NCBI GenBank assembly: GCA_946482295.1
Contig: CAMLRB010000008.1
Span: 1 to 30,570, forward strand
Direction: 5' to 3'
Length of the DNA stretch: 30,570 bases
Source: an uncultured Bacteriovorax sp.
GTDB lineage: Bacteria > Bdellovibrionota > Bacteriovoracia > Bacteriovoracales > Bacteriovoracaceae
Positions 22,045 to 30,087 of this stretch are shown in pieces. The notes under the pieces were generated by a model. It did no database searches. It saw only the letters and a list, made by a program, of their open reading frames with translations, and was not told the DNA's origin. The stretch's first letter is position 1, and the number at the start of each line of letters is the position of its first letter. Position numbers and translations under genes: made by a program.

Positions 22045-23873
22045 GTTTTATCAACACTCAGTATATTCCTCACATCTTAGGCGCAATATTGTTGTTGTGG
22101 GTGCTTCTGTTATGGCAAGATAACAAGTTTTTTAACTGGATCAAAACTTATTGGTTCTATAAGCGAAGTTGGATAAATCGAATTTCCTCTTTCTTCTATT
22201 TGTTGGGGATGACTGGAATCTTGTTTTCCTTGCTTGATCTTAGAGGGCCTGAGGAGAAAATCAAATCCAATATTCCCGATCAAAGAACGATAATTGTCAT
22301 TGATAGTTCAGCCAGTATGCTTGCGGAGGATGTAAGACCCTCTCGCTTTGTAAAGTCGCTCCAATTGGCCAGACACTTTGTAAAAAACACAGCGGGTCAC
22401 CAGATAGCCATAGTTCTCTTCTCCGATATCCAAAAGCGCATTGTCCCTTTTACCGATGATATTGACTTGCTCGATTCACGCCTTTCAGCTTTAGAAAAAA
22501 CAAACTCGGTTGCAGGTGGTTCAAATATTGCTCAAGCAGTTTCTGAATCCATTCAATACTTTGAAACTGAAGAAGAAGATCAGAAATCAATTGTTGGTAA
22601 TATTCTAGTTTTCACAGATGCTGAAGAAAATGAAGGTGGAATGGATATTGAAATTGGATCAAATATTAATTTAGCCGTTGTAGGTTTAGGAACATCGAAA
22701 GGGAGCTCTATTCCTTTACGTTGGGACGATGGTTCATTCAGAGGATACAAAACATTTAATGGTGAGCAAGTTATTACCAAGCTCGATGAAAACTTTTTAA
22801 AGAAAATGGGTAAGAAAGTTAAAAATTATCGTTATTGGGTCGCAAATTCATACTCTCTTCCAACAGATGAAATTATTAGCTTCTTCCGAAGCTCTTACAA
22901 CAAAACTGTAGGCAAAGGTGATCTTAGGATAAGGCCAGTGTTCTCGCACCTCATACTCATTCCAGCTATACTTCTATATTGCATTGGTGTTTTGTTAGGC
23001 CGGTTCAAAACTTTTACTACTGCGATCTTGCTTTGTTTGATTTCGTTTTCATCACCTTCAAAGGCCAATGAAAAAGAATCCAAAAAACTTTCTCCTGAAG
23101 TATTGAATGATCTAGAGAAGATGAAATCAGGAAAAGCCGACAGGGTTGAAGTTTTGAAAACGGCGGAAAAACTTCTTCGTGAAAATCAAACTGAAAAAGC
23201 AGCTGCACTTTACGAAGAGTACGCAAGACCAGAAGATGAAGAAGAAATTGTATTTAATCGCGCAACATCGCTCTTGAAGAAGGGCCAAGTCAAAGAAGCA
23301 ATGCCCTTTGTACAGAAACTTCTTAAAGAATCTAAAAATGAGGCACTAAAAGATAAGTTGAGAAATAATCTAGTTGTTTCTGTTGATCAGATGGAAAAGA
23401 AGAAAGAGCAACAACAAAATAAAGATCAAAAGCAGGATCAAAAAGATGATCAGCAAAATGATCAAAACCAAGATCAAAATAAAAAAAATAAAGGAAATAA
23501 GGACGAAAAAAACGATCAGTCAAATGGACAAGATCAAAAAGAAAATAAAGATAAAAAAGACCAAAAAGGTGATGAGAAAGATTCTCAAAACAAGAGTCAA
23601 AGTGATCCTTCTAAAGACGATCAATCAAAAGAAGGTAAAGAAAACGAAAAAGAAAAAAACAAAAAAGATCCAAAAGATATAAAAGCACCTCCACGAGAAA
23701 CTAAACCTCAATCAGTTGAGGAAAAAGAAAAAATGATCGAGCAGCAAAGAAAAATGGTAAAGACGCCAGCAATGGTAAAACAGATTCTCAGTAATGATCG
23801 TGAACTACAAAAGAGAATGATGGACACATCGACCAACGAGCGTGGCCAGATGAAACCAAAAAGAGATTGGTAA
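22041..23873 (+). CDS. VWA/TPR membrane protein, BatB-BatC-like fusion
   Basis: A 610-residue protein starting with GTG (AGGTG seven bases upstream). Two membrane segments (about 10-25, 49-66) lead to a VWA domain (80-265) with the metal site D88-S-S-A-S92-M and FTDAEEN (191-197). A third membrane segment (about 301-320) and a signal-like stretch (325-343) follow, then TPR-like helices (350-445), a low-complexity Lys/Asp/Gln/Asn region (452-570) and a C-terminal motif ending KPKRDW, as in BatC. In Bacteroides, BatB and BatC are separate; here they appear fused. The protein likely displays the VWA domain in the cytosol or periplasm next to MoxR and its partners. It overlaps the upstream gene by four bases and is followed by batD after four. 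Confidence 0.85.
   Translation: MSFINTQYIPHILGAILLLWVLLLWQDNKFFNWIKTYWFYKRSWINRISSFFYLLGMTGILFSLLDLRGPEEKIKSNIPDQRTIIVIDSSASMLAEDVRPSRFVKSLQLARHFVKNTAGHQIAIVLFSDIQKRIVPFTDDIDLLDSRLSALEKTNSVAGGSNIAQAVSESIQYFETEEEDQKSIVGNILVFTDAEENEGGMDIEIGSNINLAVVGLGTSKGSSIPLRWDDGSFRGYKTFNGEQVITKLDENFLKKMGKKVKNYRYWVANSYSLPTDEIISFFRSSYNKTVGKGDLRIRPVFSHLILIPAILLYCIGVLLGRFKTFTTAILLCLISFSSPSKANEKESKKLSPEVLNDLEKMKSGKADRVEVLKTAEKLLRENQTEKAAALYEEYARPEDEEEIVFNRATSLLKKGQVKEAMPFVQKLLKESKNEALKDKLRNNLVVSVDQMEKKKEQQQNKDQKQDQKDDQQNDQNQDQNKKNKGNKDEKNDQSNGQDQKENKDKKDQKGDEKDSQNKSQSDPSKDDQSKEGKENEKEKNKKDPKDIKAPPRETKPQSVEEKEKMIEQQRKMVKTPAMVKQILSNDRELQKRMMDTSTNERGQMKPKRDW
23394..23690 (+). repeat. Low-complexity coding tract in the BatB-BatC-like gene
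   Basis: Irregular repeats of codons for Gln-Asp-Gln-Lys and Asn-Lys, giving about 100 residues made almost only of K, D, Q, N, E, S and G. The DNA is about two-thirds A. Such tracts are prone to slippage and link the TPR part to the conserved C-terminal motif. Confidence 0.75.
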
Positions 23874-23877
23874 GATT

Positions 23878-25575
23878 ATGAAAAAATTTTTTCTTTATAT
23901 GATCCTTTCTGTACTTTCACTCACTACAGTTTGGGCCGAAGATGTTGAAGTTTTGATTGAGCCCAAAGAAGCAGTTGTAAATGAAAGTTTCTTCGTAACA
24001 TTTAAATTTAAGGTTTCAGGAGATGATGAGCCTTTTATTTCTTTTACACCCTATGGAGCCTCTGTTCTAGGAAAACGCTCTCAGGGTATTTCAATTTCCA
24101 CTGTAGTCATAAATGGAAAATTTACAACTACTAAAGAGCAGGCCATCGTTTATGAACTTCAAGCTGATCGTACGGGGCAAGCCTACTTAAGAAACATAAA
24201 AGTTGAATTAGGTGGAAAAACCATAAATCTAAAAGAAGTTCGTATTACGGTTTTAAATGAGCCACGACGTGTGCCCGATGTTTTTATGGAAGCCGAAGCA
24301 TCGAAAACAAAAGTATATATAGGCGAAGGTATAGATGTTAATTATTACCTCTATTACAAGGGAGCTGTCGGTGGAGCTGATGTAAAAGAGTTTCCTAAGT
24401 TAAATAAGTTTATCAAACGCTTCCACCGAATCAATTTACCTCCTGAGTCTGTTCAATATCGCGGTCAAATTCTTCGCAGGCAATTGGCCTATTCTGCTCG
24501 ATTGTATCCAGAAAAAGTTGGCTCAGCTATTCTTGATCCAATGAAGATGTCGATTCAAATTGTAGAGAATCAATATGGTGGTTTTGGTTTTGGTACTCAG
24601 ACATTCAAAAATCGAGATATAGCTAGTCCTGTTATTGATGTAGAGGTACTTCCCTTACCAAGCGAAGGTGTGCCAGCGAGCTTCACAGGATTAGTGGGAG
24701 AACACCAATTTTCACTTAGTGTTCCCAAAAACAAATTTTTGATAAATGAACCAATCGAAATCAAATTAGAAGTAAGAGGAAAAGGTGCTTTAGAAAACTT
24801 CGACGCTCCAGTTATTTTTGCTGATAAAAATCTAGAGCAATTCGATACAAAATCAGAGGTGACAGAACTAGGAAACCAAGAAGCTAAAAAGATTTTTGAA
24901 TATACTTTGCTTGCGAGAGGTCCAGTGGACATTGCCGGTCGTGAATTGGCCTTAGCTTATTTTGATCCGTCATCAGGAAAGTACATTGAGAAAAAAATCA
25001 CTGTGCCTGCTTTAACTGTTAGTGGAGTCGCAGCACCACAAAGTCAAACTACAGTTCCTTCATCACCGCAAAATGAAGAAGTAAAAATGCCAGGAACATC
25101 TTTCCTTGATAATCTTTTCAGCAAGTCAAAAGAAGTAACGCCAAATTCTCCAGGTCTTGTTGGTCCAGTGTCATTTCATGAGAAGGGATGGGGGTCTTAT
25201 TTCTTCCATGTTCTCAATATTGTCCTCGCCCTAATCATTACTTTAGTGTGCTTGCACTGGTATAGAAGCCTTAAAAACATGGACCTTCCTAAGGACCATA
25301 CTGTAAAAAATAGTTTAAAAACTTTGAAGAAAAAGGGGCTCAATTATCCAGATCTTTACAAAATCCTTTGCTCGTTGGATAAAGAGAACAAAATGTCAGC
25401 GGGCGGAGTTTCTGTTCAAAATATTTTGGAATCAAGTCGATTGAGCAAAGAAGCAAAAGATTATTTCAAAGAAGCCTTAAACTCCACTGAACAAGTCCAA
25501 TATGGTCAAAGTTCGGCTCAAAGGCCAGTTGCATTTAATAATAAATATTTTACAGAACTGGTTAAATACCTATGA
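23878..25575 (+). CDS. batD: BatD-family protein
   Basis: A 565-residue protein: signal peptide (1-20, ending VWA), a long beta-rich periplasmic region (about 21-430) of immunoglobulin-like repeats typical of BatD, a Ser/Pro/Gln-rich linker (about 395-430), one membrane segment (about 443-460) and a cytosolic tail of about 105 residues. Motifs include VNYYLYYKGAVGG and LDPMKMSIQI. BatD proteins belong to the Bat system, first linked to aerotolerance in Bacteroides fragilis; the biochemical role is unclear. It starts four bases after the VWA gene and its stop overlaps the ribF start (ATGA). Assignment rests on domain outline and operon position. Confidence 0.85.
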   Translation: MKKFFLYMILSVLSLTTVWAEDVEVLIEPKEAVVNESFFVTFKFKVSGDDEPFISFTPYGASVLGKRSQGISISTVVINGKFTTTKEQAIVYELQADRTGQAYLRNIKVELGGKTINLKEVRITVLNEPRRVPDVFMEAEASKTKVYIGEGIDVNYYLYYKGAVGGADVKEFPKLNKFIKRFHRINLPPESVQYRGQILRRQLAYSARLYPEKVGSAILDPMKMSIQIVENQYGGFGFGTQTFKNRDIASPVIDVEVLPLPSEGVPASFTGLVGEHQFSLSVPKNKFLINEPIEIKLEVRGKGALENFDAPVIFADKNLEQFDTKSEVTELGNQEAKKIFEYTLLARGPVDIAGRELALAYFDPSSGKYIEKKITVPALTVSGVAAPQSQTTVPSSPQNEEVKMPGTSFLDNLFSKSKEVTPNSPGLVGPVSFHEKGWGSYFFHVLNIVLALIITLVCLHWYRSLKNMDLPKDHTVKNSLKTLKKKGLNYPDLYKILCSLDKENKMSAGGVSVQNILESSRLSKEAKDYFKEALNSTEQVQYGQSSAQRPVAFNNKYFTELVKYL

Positions 25576-26507
25576 TGATCATCAGAGATTTAAAAGAAAT
25601 AAGTGAAAAATACGGTGATGACAAAGTCTATGTAACGATTGGGAACTTTGATGGTGTTCATGTTGGGCATCAAGATTTTTTAAGCTCGATAAAGAGAGAG
25701 TGCACCAAAGACCATGCAAAATTCGTTCTTGTAACTTTCATTCCACATCCTCACCAAGTTTTGAAGGGGCTTACTAGTTTTCTCATTAATACTTACGAAG
25801 AAAGACGTGAGCTAGTGAAATCCTGTGGAGTTGATTATCTCCTCGAAATTGATTTTACACGTGACTTTAGTACTCTTGGACCCGAACAATTTCTTGAAAA
25901 CTTCATCTTTTCAAATAAAGGCGTGGAAAAAATTTTTCTCGGACACGACTTTGCTTTCGGTGCTAATAAGTCCGGCGACTTTAATGTTGCCCAAAATTTC
26001 TGTAAAAACAAAAACACCCAACTTGTTTTGCAAAAAGAATTTACGATTAATAAAAAGCAAGTTTCTTCAACTGTAGTTCGAAAGGCGATTGAAGCTGGAA
26101 ATATGGAATCGGCTAAAGAACTTTTAGGTCGCGAATACTTTATTTCTGGACGAGTCATTAAAGGTGAAGGGCGTGGGAAAAAAATTGGATTTCCTACTGC
26201 GAATTTAGGTTACAGTAAGGAACTCATTGTTCCGGCCAAGGGTGTTTACATAACACAAGTTCGCATTAAGGATATGGTTTACAATTCCGTCACAAACATA
26301 GGCCACAATCCGACTTTTAATACAGGTTACGACATTCATATTGAGTCCCATCTTTTAGATTTTACCCATGATATTTATGGCGAAGAAATTCGTGTGCTTT
26401 TTATCAAAAAGTTGCGTGAAGAGAAAAAGTTCCCAAGCGTAAATGAACTCATTCACCAAATATCTCAAGATGTGAATGATACAAAGAATTTTTTCAATCA
26501 TGCTTAG
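25572..26507 (+). CDS. ribF: Bifunctional riboflavin kinase/FAD synthetase
   Basis: A 311-residue cytosolic protein that phosphorylates riboflavin to FMN and adenylylates FMN to FAD. The N-terminal FAD-synthetase domain has GNFDGVHVGH (24-33), HPHQV (59-63), GHDFAFG (124-130) and SSTVVR (165-170). The C-terminal kinase domain has GRVIKGEGRGKKIGFPTAN (193-211) and IESHLLDF with its conserved Glu. Length is normal. Two ATG codons stand in tandem; the first overlaps the batD stop. Its end overlaps aroE by eight bases, so it is translated as part of the Bat operon, probably for convenience rather than shared function. Confidence 0.96.
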   Translation: MMIIRDLKEISEKYGDDKVYVTIGNFDGVHVGHQDFLSSIKRECTKDHAKFVLVTFIPHPHQVLKGLTSFLINTYEERRELVKSCGVDYLLEIDFTRDFSTLGPEQFLENFIFSNKGVEKIFLGHDFAFGANKSGDFNVAQNFCKNKNTQLVLQKEFTINKKQVSSTVVRKAIEAGNMESAKELLGREYFISGRVIKGEGRGKKIGFPTANLGYSKELIVPAKGVYITQVRIKDMVYNSVTNIGHNPTFNTGYDIHIESHLLDFTHDIYGEEIRVLFIKKLREEKKFPSVNELIHQISQDVNDTKNFFNHA

Positions 26508-27168
26508 ACTTGGTTTAATTGGTAAAGATATTTCGCATTCCAGATCTCCTGAAATGTACAAGAGACTCATTCATGAAGATTTCACCTATGATTTACTCGA
26601 TTATGCCAACGAAAGCAGTATTCCAGATCTCGCTTCACTAAGAATTAAATATGATGGGCTTAACATCACGGCACCATATAAAAAGCATTTTTTAACAAGC
26701 GTAGAACTTACACCCAATGCAAAAGAGTTGAATGCAATTAACTGTCTTAAGTTTGTTGGTGAGAAAGTTTTTGGCGAGAATACGGATTATTTAGCTATAC
26801 TCAAGCTCTTACCTCAACATGTAATCCCTCATTCAAAAGTTAAAGTTCTAGGCGATGGAGCCATGGCCTCTGTTGTGATCCATGCCTTGAATAAATTGAA
26901 AATTCCACATGAACAATTTTCCAGAAAAAAAGATGAGCATTTTGATACACTAAATTTTAATGAAGATCACAACCTCATCATTAACTGCTGTGGAAGAGGT
27001 TATGTTTATGATGGAAGTTTAACTCCAGATTCTCACTTCTGGGATTTGAATTACAATAGCACTAAGCAGTGGTCAATAATTTCCAATACAGGAGCAAAAT
27101 ACTCTGATGGTTTAGAGCTTTTGGAGTTGCAGGCGTTATACGCTGTTCAGTTTTGGTCTGCCAGATAA
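26500..27168 (+). CDS. aroE: Shikimate dehydrogenase, short form
   Basis: A 222-residue protein against about 270 for typical AroE. The shikimate-binding SHSRSP (12-17), the catalytic K61 in NITAPYKK, ENTDY with D96, and the C-terminal DGLELLELQA with Q211 are all present, so the enzyme should reduce 3-dehydroshikimate with NADPH. The nucleotide-binding loop is GDGAMA (118-123) rather than the usual GAGGAA/GxGGxx, and the Rossmann part is shortened, with no clear NRT motif for the NADP phosphate. The start at ATG 26500 begins the family sequence at once (MLRLGLIGKDIS) and overlaps ribF; an eight-codon extension upstream has no homology. It closes the operon; a sigma-28-like promoter follows. 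Confidence 0.88.
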   Translation: MLRLGLIGKDISHSRSPEMYKRLIHEDFTYDLLDYANESSIPDLASLRIKYDGLNITAPYKKHFLTSVELTPNAKELNAINCLKFVGEKVFGENTDYLAILKLLPQHVIPHSKVKVLGDGAMASVVIHALNKLKIPHEQFSRKKDEHFDTLNFNEDHNLIINCCGRGYVYDGSLTPDSHFWDLNYNSTKQWSIISNTGAKYSDGLELLELQALYAVQFWSAR

Positions 27169-27186
27169 TCTTTCCAATAACTTCGT

Positions 27187-27213
27187 TCAAGTCTCCCGAA
27201 TCGATGCCGATAA
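27187..27213 (+). promoter_or_regulatory. Sigma-28 (FliA)-type promoter of the pilB-pilT-pilC operon
   Basis: TCAAGTCT (27187-27194), an 11-base spacer and GCCGATAA (27206-27213). The -10 element is identical to the FliA consensus; the -35 matches 6 of 8 (TAAAGTTT) at exact spacing. The start of transcription would be near 27219, giving a leader of about 31 bases before pilB. Confidence 0.65.
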
Positions 27214-27214
27214 G

Positions 27215-27231
27215 TTATCAAAATTTGATAA
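27215..27231. promoter_or_regulatory. Perfect palindrome over the predicted pilB transcription start
   Basis: TTATCAAA, one central A, TTTGATAA: an 8-bp perfect inverted repeat. One-base spacing makes an RNA hairpin impossible without opening the centre, so a binding site for a dimeric regulator is more likely. It covers about -4 to +13 of the predicted transcript, where a bound protein would repress. Confidence 0.5.
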
Positions 27232-27249
27232 AGGGATCGAGACTAACTC

Positions 27250-28923
27250 ATGTTCAGAAAAGAATTTGTTGAAGTCATAACAAAAACGGGAATGGTGCCT
27301 ATTAAGGACTTACGCCCGCTCATCGTGGATAAAGACCCACTCGTTATTTCAGAGTTGGGTTTACTCCAGTTTAAGTTTTTTGATGATACGAGATTTGCAA
27401 AACAAGTTGCAGAGAACTACAACCTCACATATATCGATCTCTCCAAAGCAAAAATACCAGAACGAATTTTAAAGATAGTTAAGAAAAGTGACATTATTAA
27501 ATTTCGTGTTCTTCCTATTCAGAAAAATGCGAAAGCAGTAAGTGTTGCGATCTATGATCCTTCACTCATAAAAATTCAAGCAGAACTGCAAGCATTGTTT
27601 CAATATCCAATTGAATTTATCCTAACAAGTTTGTCTTCATGGGCAGAAATTTTCTCAAGAGTTCCGGAAAACCTAGAAGATGTTCTTGAAACAATTCGTG
27701 AAATCAAAGCCGATTCGAAGAAAGAAGACAACATCAATGAAGATGACATCGGTGACGATGTTATTAGATACGTTAATCGTATTCTTGCAGAAGCATTTGT
27801 TAATAAGTGTTCTGATATTCACATTGAACCCTATGAGAATAATTTTAGAATTCGTTATCGCCAAGATGGAAGTTTGGTTGAATCAGCTCGACCACCTAAG
27901 AACTTAATGCTTCCGATAATATCGAGAGTAAAAATTCTTGCCCAGATGGATATTTCAGAACGTCGTAAACCACAAGACGGTCGTATTAAATTAGAAATTG
28001 GCGGTAAGCCAATCGATTATCGTGTGTCTTCACTACCAACATTATTTGGTGAAAAAATTGTACTTCGACTTTTAGATCAATCGAACCTGCAGCTTGATAT
28101 GACCAAACTTGGATTCGAGCCTAAACAGCTTGAAGTCTTCAAGGAAGGAATCTACAAGCCGTACGGAATGTGTCTTGTCACCGGGCCAACGGGTTCGGGA
28201 AAAACAACGACCCTATACTCGGCCCTTGCAGAGTTAAATAAAGTTGATACCAATATTTCGACTGCTGAAGATCCAGTTGAATTTAACTTAGAAGGGATCA
28301 ACCAGGTTAATGTTAAAAGAGATATAGGTTTAACGTTCGCAGTGGCCCTGAAATCATTTCTTAGACAAGATCCCGACATTATCATGGTGGGAGAGATTCG
28401 TGATCATGAGGTTGGTGAAATTGCTGTTGAAGCGGCCCTCACAGGTCACTTAGTTTTATCTACTCTTCACACGAACGATGCTCCAAGTACAGTTACACGT
28501 TTAGTGAATATGGGAATTGAACCTTTCCTAGTAGCAGCCTCACTAAACGTTGTTGTCGCACAAAGACTTTGTCGTCGGATTTGTAAAGATTGCAAAGTTG
28601 TCGACACTTCCATTAAACCTGAATTCCTTGTTGCTTGTGGGATCTCACCAGCATCAGCAGAAAAAATTGTTGTACACAAAGGAAGTGGTTGTCCTACCTG
28701 TAACAACACAGGTTACAAAGGGCGAGTCGCGATTTATGAAGTTCTCGATATGACTCCAGCGATTAAAGAAATTCTTCTTCGTGGTGGCTCCGTAGATGAA
28801 ATAAAAAAAATGGCCATTAAAGAAGGTATGAAGACCCTGCGGATGTGTGCTCTAACAAAAGTAGCACAAGGATTAACTACTATTGATGAAGCTGTTTCAA
28901 ACTCAGCTGCTGATAAAATGTAA
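27250..28923 (+). CDS. pilB: Type IV pilus assembly ATPase PilB
   Basis: A 557-residue cytosolic hexameric ATPase that powers pilus extension. An N-terminal T2SSE_N-like domain (about 30-140) is followed by a linker and the ATPase: Walker A GPTGSGKT (312-319), Asp box AEDPVE (339-344), Walker B DIIMVGEIRD (376-385) and His box GHLVLSTLHTND (399-410). The zinc-binding cysteines of the PilB/GspE type are present (C445 and C448, C481 and C484). Length fits the family. The ribosome site is weak (AAAGGG and GAGA at longer spacing). It is the first gene of the cluster, behind a sigma-28-like promoter; pilT starts 14 bases after its stop. Confidence 0.95.
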   Translation: MFRKEFVEVITKTGMVPIKDLRPLIVDKDPLVISELGLLQFKFFDDTRFAKQVAENYNLTYIDLSKAKIPERILKIVKKSDIIKFRVLPIQKNAKAVSVAIYDPSLIKIQAELQALFQYPIEFILTSLSSWAEIFSRVPENLEDVLETIREIKADSKKEDNINEDDIGDDVIRYVNRILAEAFVNKCSDIHIEPYENNFRIRYRQDGSLVESARPPKNLMLPIISRVKILAQMDISERRKPQDGRIKLEIGGKPIDYRVSSLPTLFGEKIVLRLLDQSNLQLDMTKLGFEPKQLEVFKEGIYKPYGMCLVTGPTGSGKTTTLYSALAELNKVDTNISTAEDPVEFNLEGINQVNVKRDIGLTFAVALKSFLRQDPDIIMVGEIRDHEVGEIAVEAALTGHLVLSTLHTNDAPSTVTRLVNMGIEPFLVAASLNVVVAQRLCRRICKDCKVVDTSIKPEFLVACGISPASAEKIVVHKGSGCPTCNNTGYKGRVAIYEVLDMTPAIKEILLRGGSVDEIKKMAIKEGMKTLRMCALTKVAQGLTTIDEAVSNSAADKM

Positions 28924-28937
28924 TCAAGGAAAGTTGT

Positions 28938-30083
28938 ATGAGCGATGAGAGACCAAAAAGTGGATCCACAAAAATTACGCAATCGGGAACGATTCAAGGT
29001 GGTGCCAACGAAAGTTTAAAAATTCAGCAGCTCTTCAAGTTGATGGTTGATAGTAACGCCTCCGACTTGCATATTACTTCTGGAACTTCTCCAGGGCTTC
29101 GTGTCCACGGAGAAATCATAAAAGTTAAAACATCTCCACTTTCAGGTGAAGATACAAAACGACTTATCTATCAAATTCTCACTGAAGATCAGAAGAATGA
29201 ATTTGAAAAAAAACTCGAACTCGATTTCTCATTTGGTATTAAAGGGCTTGCACGTTTTCGTGCGAACGTTTTTAATTCAAAAGGTGCAGTCGCAGCTGTA
29301 TTCAGGGTCATTCCTTCAATCATCCCAGATTTTAAAGCACTGAACTTGCCAAACGTTTTACTTAAAATGTGTGATGTTTCGAATGGGCTTATACTTGTTA
29401 CGGGCCCCACTGGTTCTGGTAAATCAACGACACTTGCTTCGTTGATTGACTATCTCAACGCCAACGAAGCAGGCCACATTATCACACTTGAGGATCCCGT
29501 CGAGTTTGTACACGCGCATAAGTCGTGTTTGGTTAACCAACGTGAAATTGGTTCAGACTCTCTATCTTTTAGTAGTGCTTTAAAAAGTTTACTTCGTCAG
29601 GATCCGGATATCGTTCTCGTCGGAGAGCTTCGTGATATGGAAACTATTGAGGCGGCCCTGACAATTGCTGAAACAGGACACTTAGTTTTTGGTACTCTTC
29701 ACACGAACTCGTGTGTTCAAACCATTAACCGTGTTATCAACGTTTTCCCAGCACATCAGCAGATTCAAATCAGAACCTTATTATCATTTGTTCTTCAAGG
29801 TATTGTTTCCCAGCAGTTAATTGCCAAATCTTTCGAAAAGGGACGTGTCGCCGCTATGGAAATTCTCGTTCCAACTGCAGGTATTAGAAACCTAATTCGT
29901 GAAGATAAATTGCACCAAGTATATTCACAGATGCAAATCGGACAAGATAAGACTGGTATGGTGACAATGAACCAAAGTTTGAGAAAGCATGTGGAATCGG
30001 GAGCAATTACGGCCGAAGTGGCGATGGGATATTCAAATTCTCCCGAAGAATTAGCACAACAATTGGGAATTAAGGTAAAATAA
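28938..30083 (+). CDS. pilT: Type IV pilus retraction ATPase PilT
   Basis: A 381-residue ATPase. It has Walker A GPTGSGKS (156-163), Asp box LEDPVE (184-189), Walker B DIVLVGELRD (224-233), His box GHLVFGTLHTN (247-257) and the PilT signature AGIRNLIRE (314-322), which distinguishes it from PilB; no zinc cysteines are present. PilT disassembles the pilus and drives twitching and pulling. The first 26 residues (Ser/Thr/Gly-rich) are an extension beyond the usual start; AAGGAAAG before ATG 28938 supports it. It sits between pilB and pilC, the usual order, and pilC starts four bases after its stop. Confidence 0.95.
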   Translation: MSDERPKSGSTKITQSGTIQGGANESLKIQQLFKLMVDSNASDLHITSGTSPGLRVHGEIIKVKTSPLSGEDTKRLIYQILTEDQKNEFEKKLELDFSFGIKGLARFRANVFNSKGAVAAVFRVIPSIIPDFKALNLPNVLLKMCDVSNGLILVTGPTGSGKSTTLASLIDYLNANEAGHIITLEDPVEFVHAHKSCLVNQREIGSDSLSFSSALKSLLRQDPDIVLVGELRDMETIEAALTIAETGHLVFGTLHTNSCVQTINRVINVFPAHQQIQIRTLLSFVLQGIVSQQLIAKSFEKGRVAAMEILVPTAGIRNLIREDKLHQVYSQMQIGQDKTGMVTMNQSLRKHVESGAITAEVAMGYSNSPEELAQQLGIKVK

Positions 30084-30087
30084 TTCC

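Noticed and set aside
23374..23682. A 102-residue Lys/Ile-rich frame inside the BatB-BatC-like gene
   Set aside because: It is the shifted frame of the A-rich low-complexity tract and has no ribosome site or natural composition.
24597..24932. A 111-residue antisense frame inside batD
   Set aside because: No ribosome site or recognisable features; the + strand frame is clearly the coding one.
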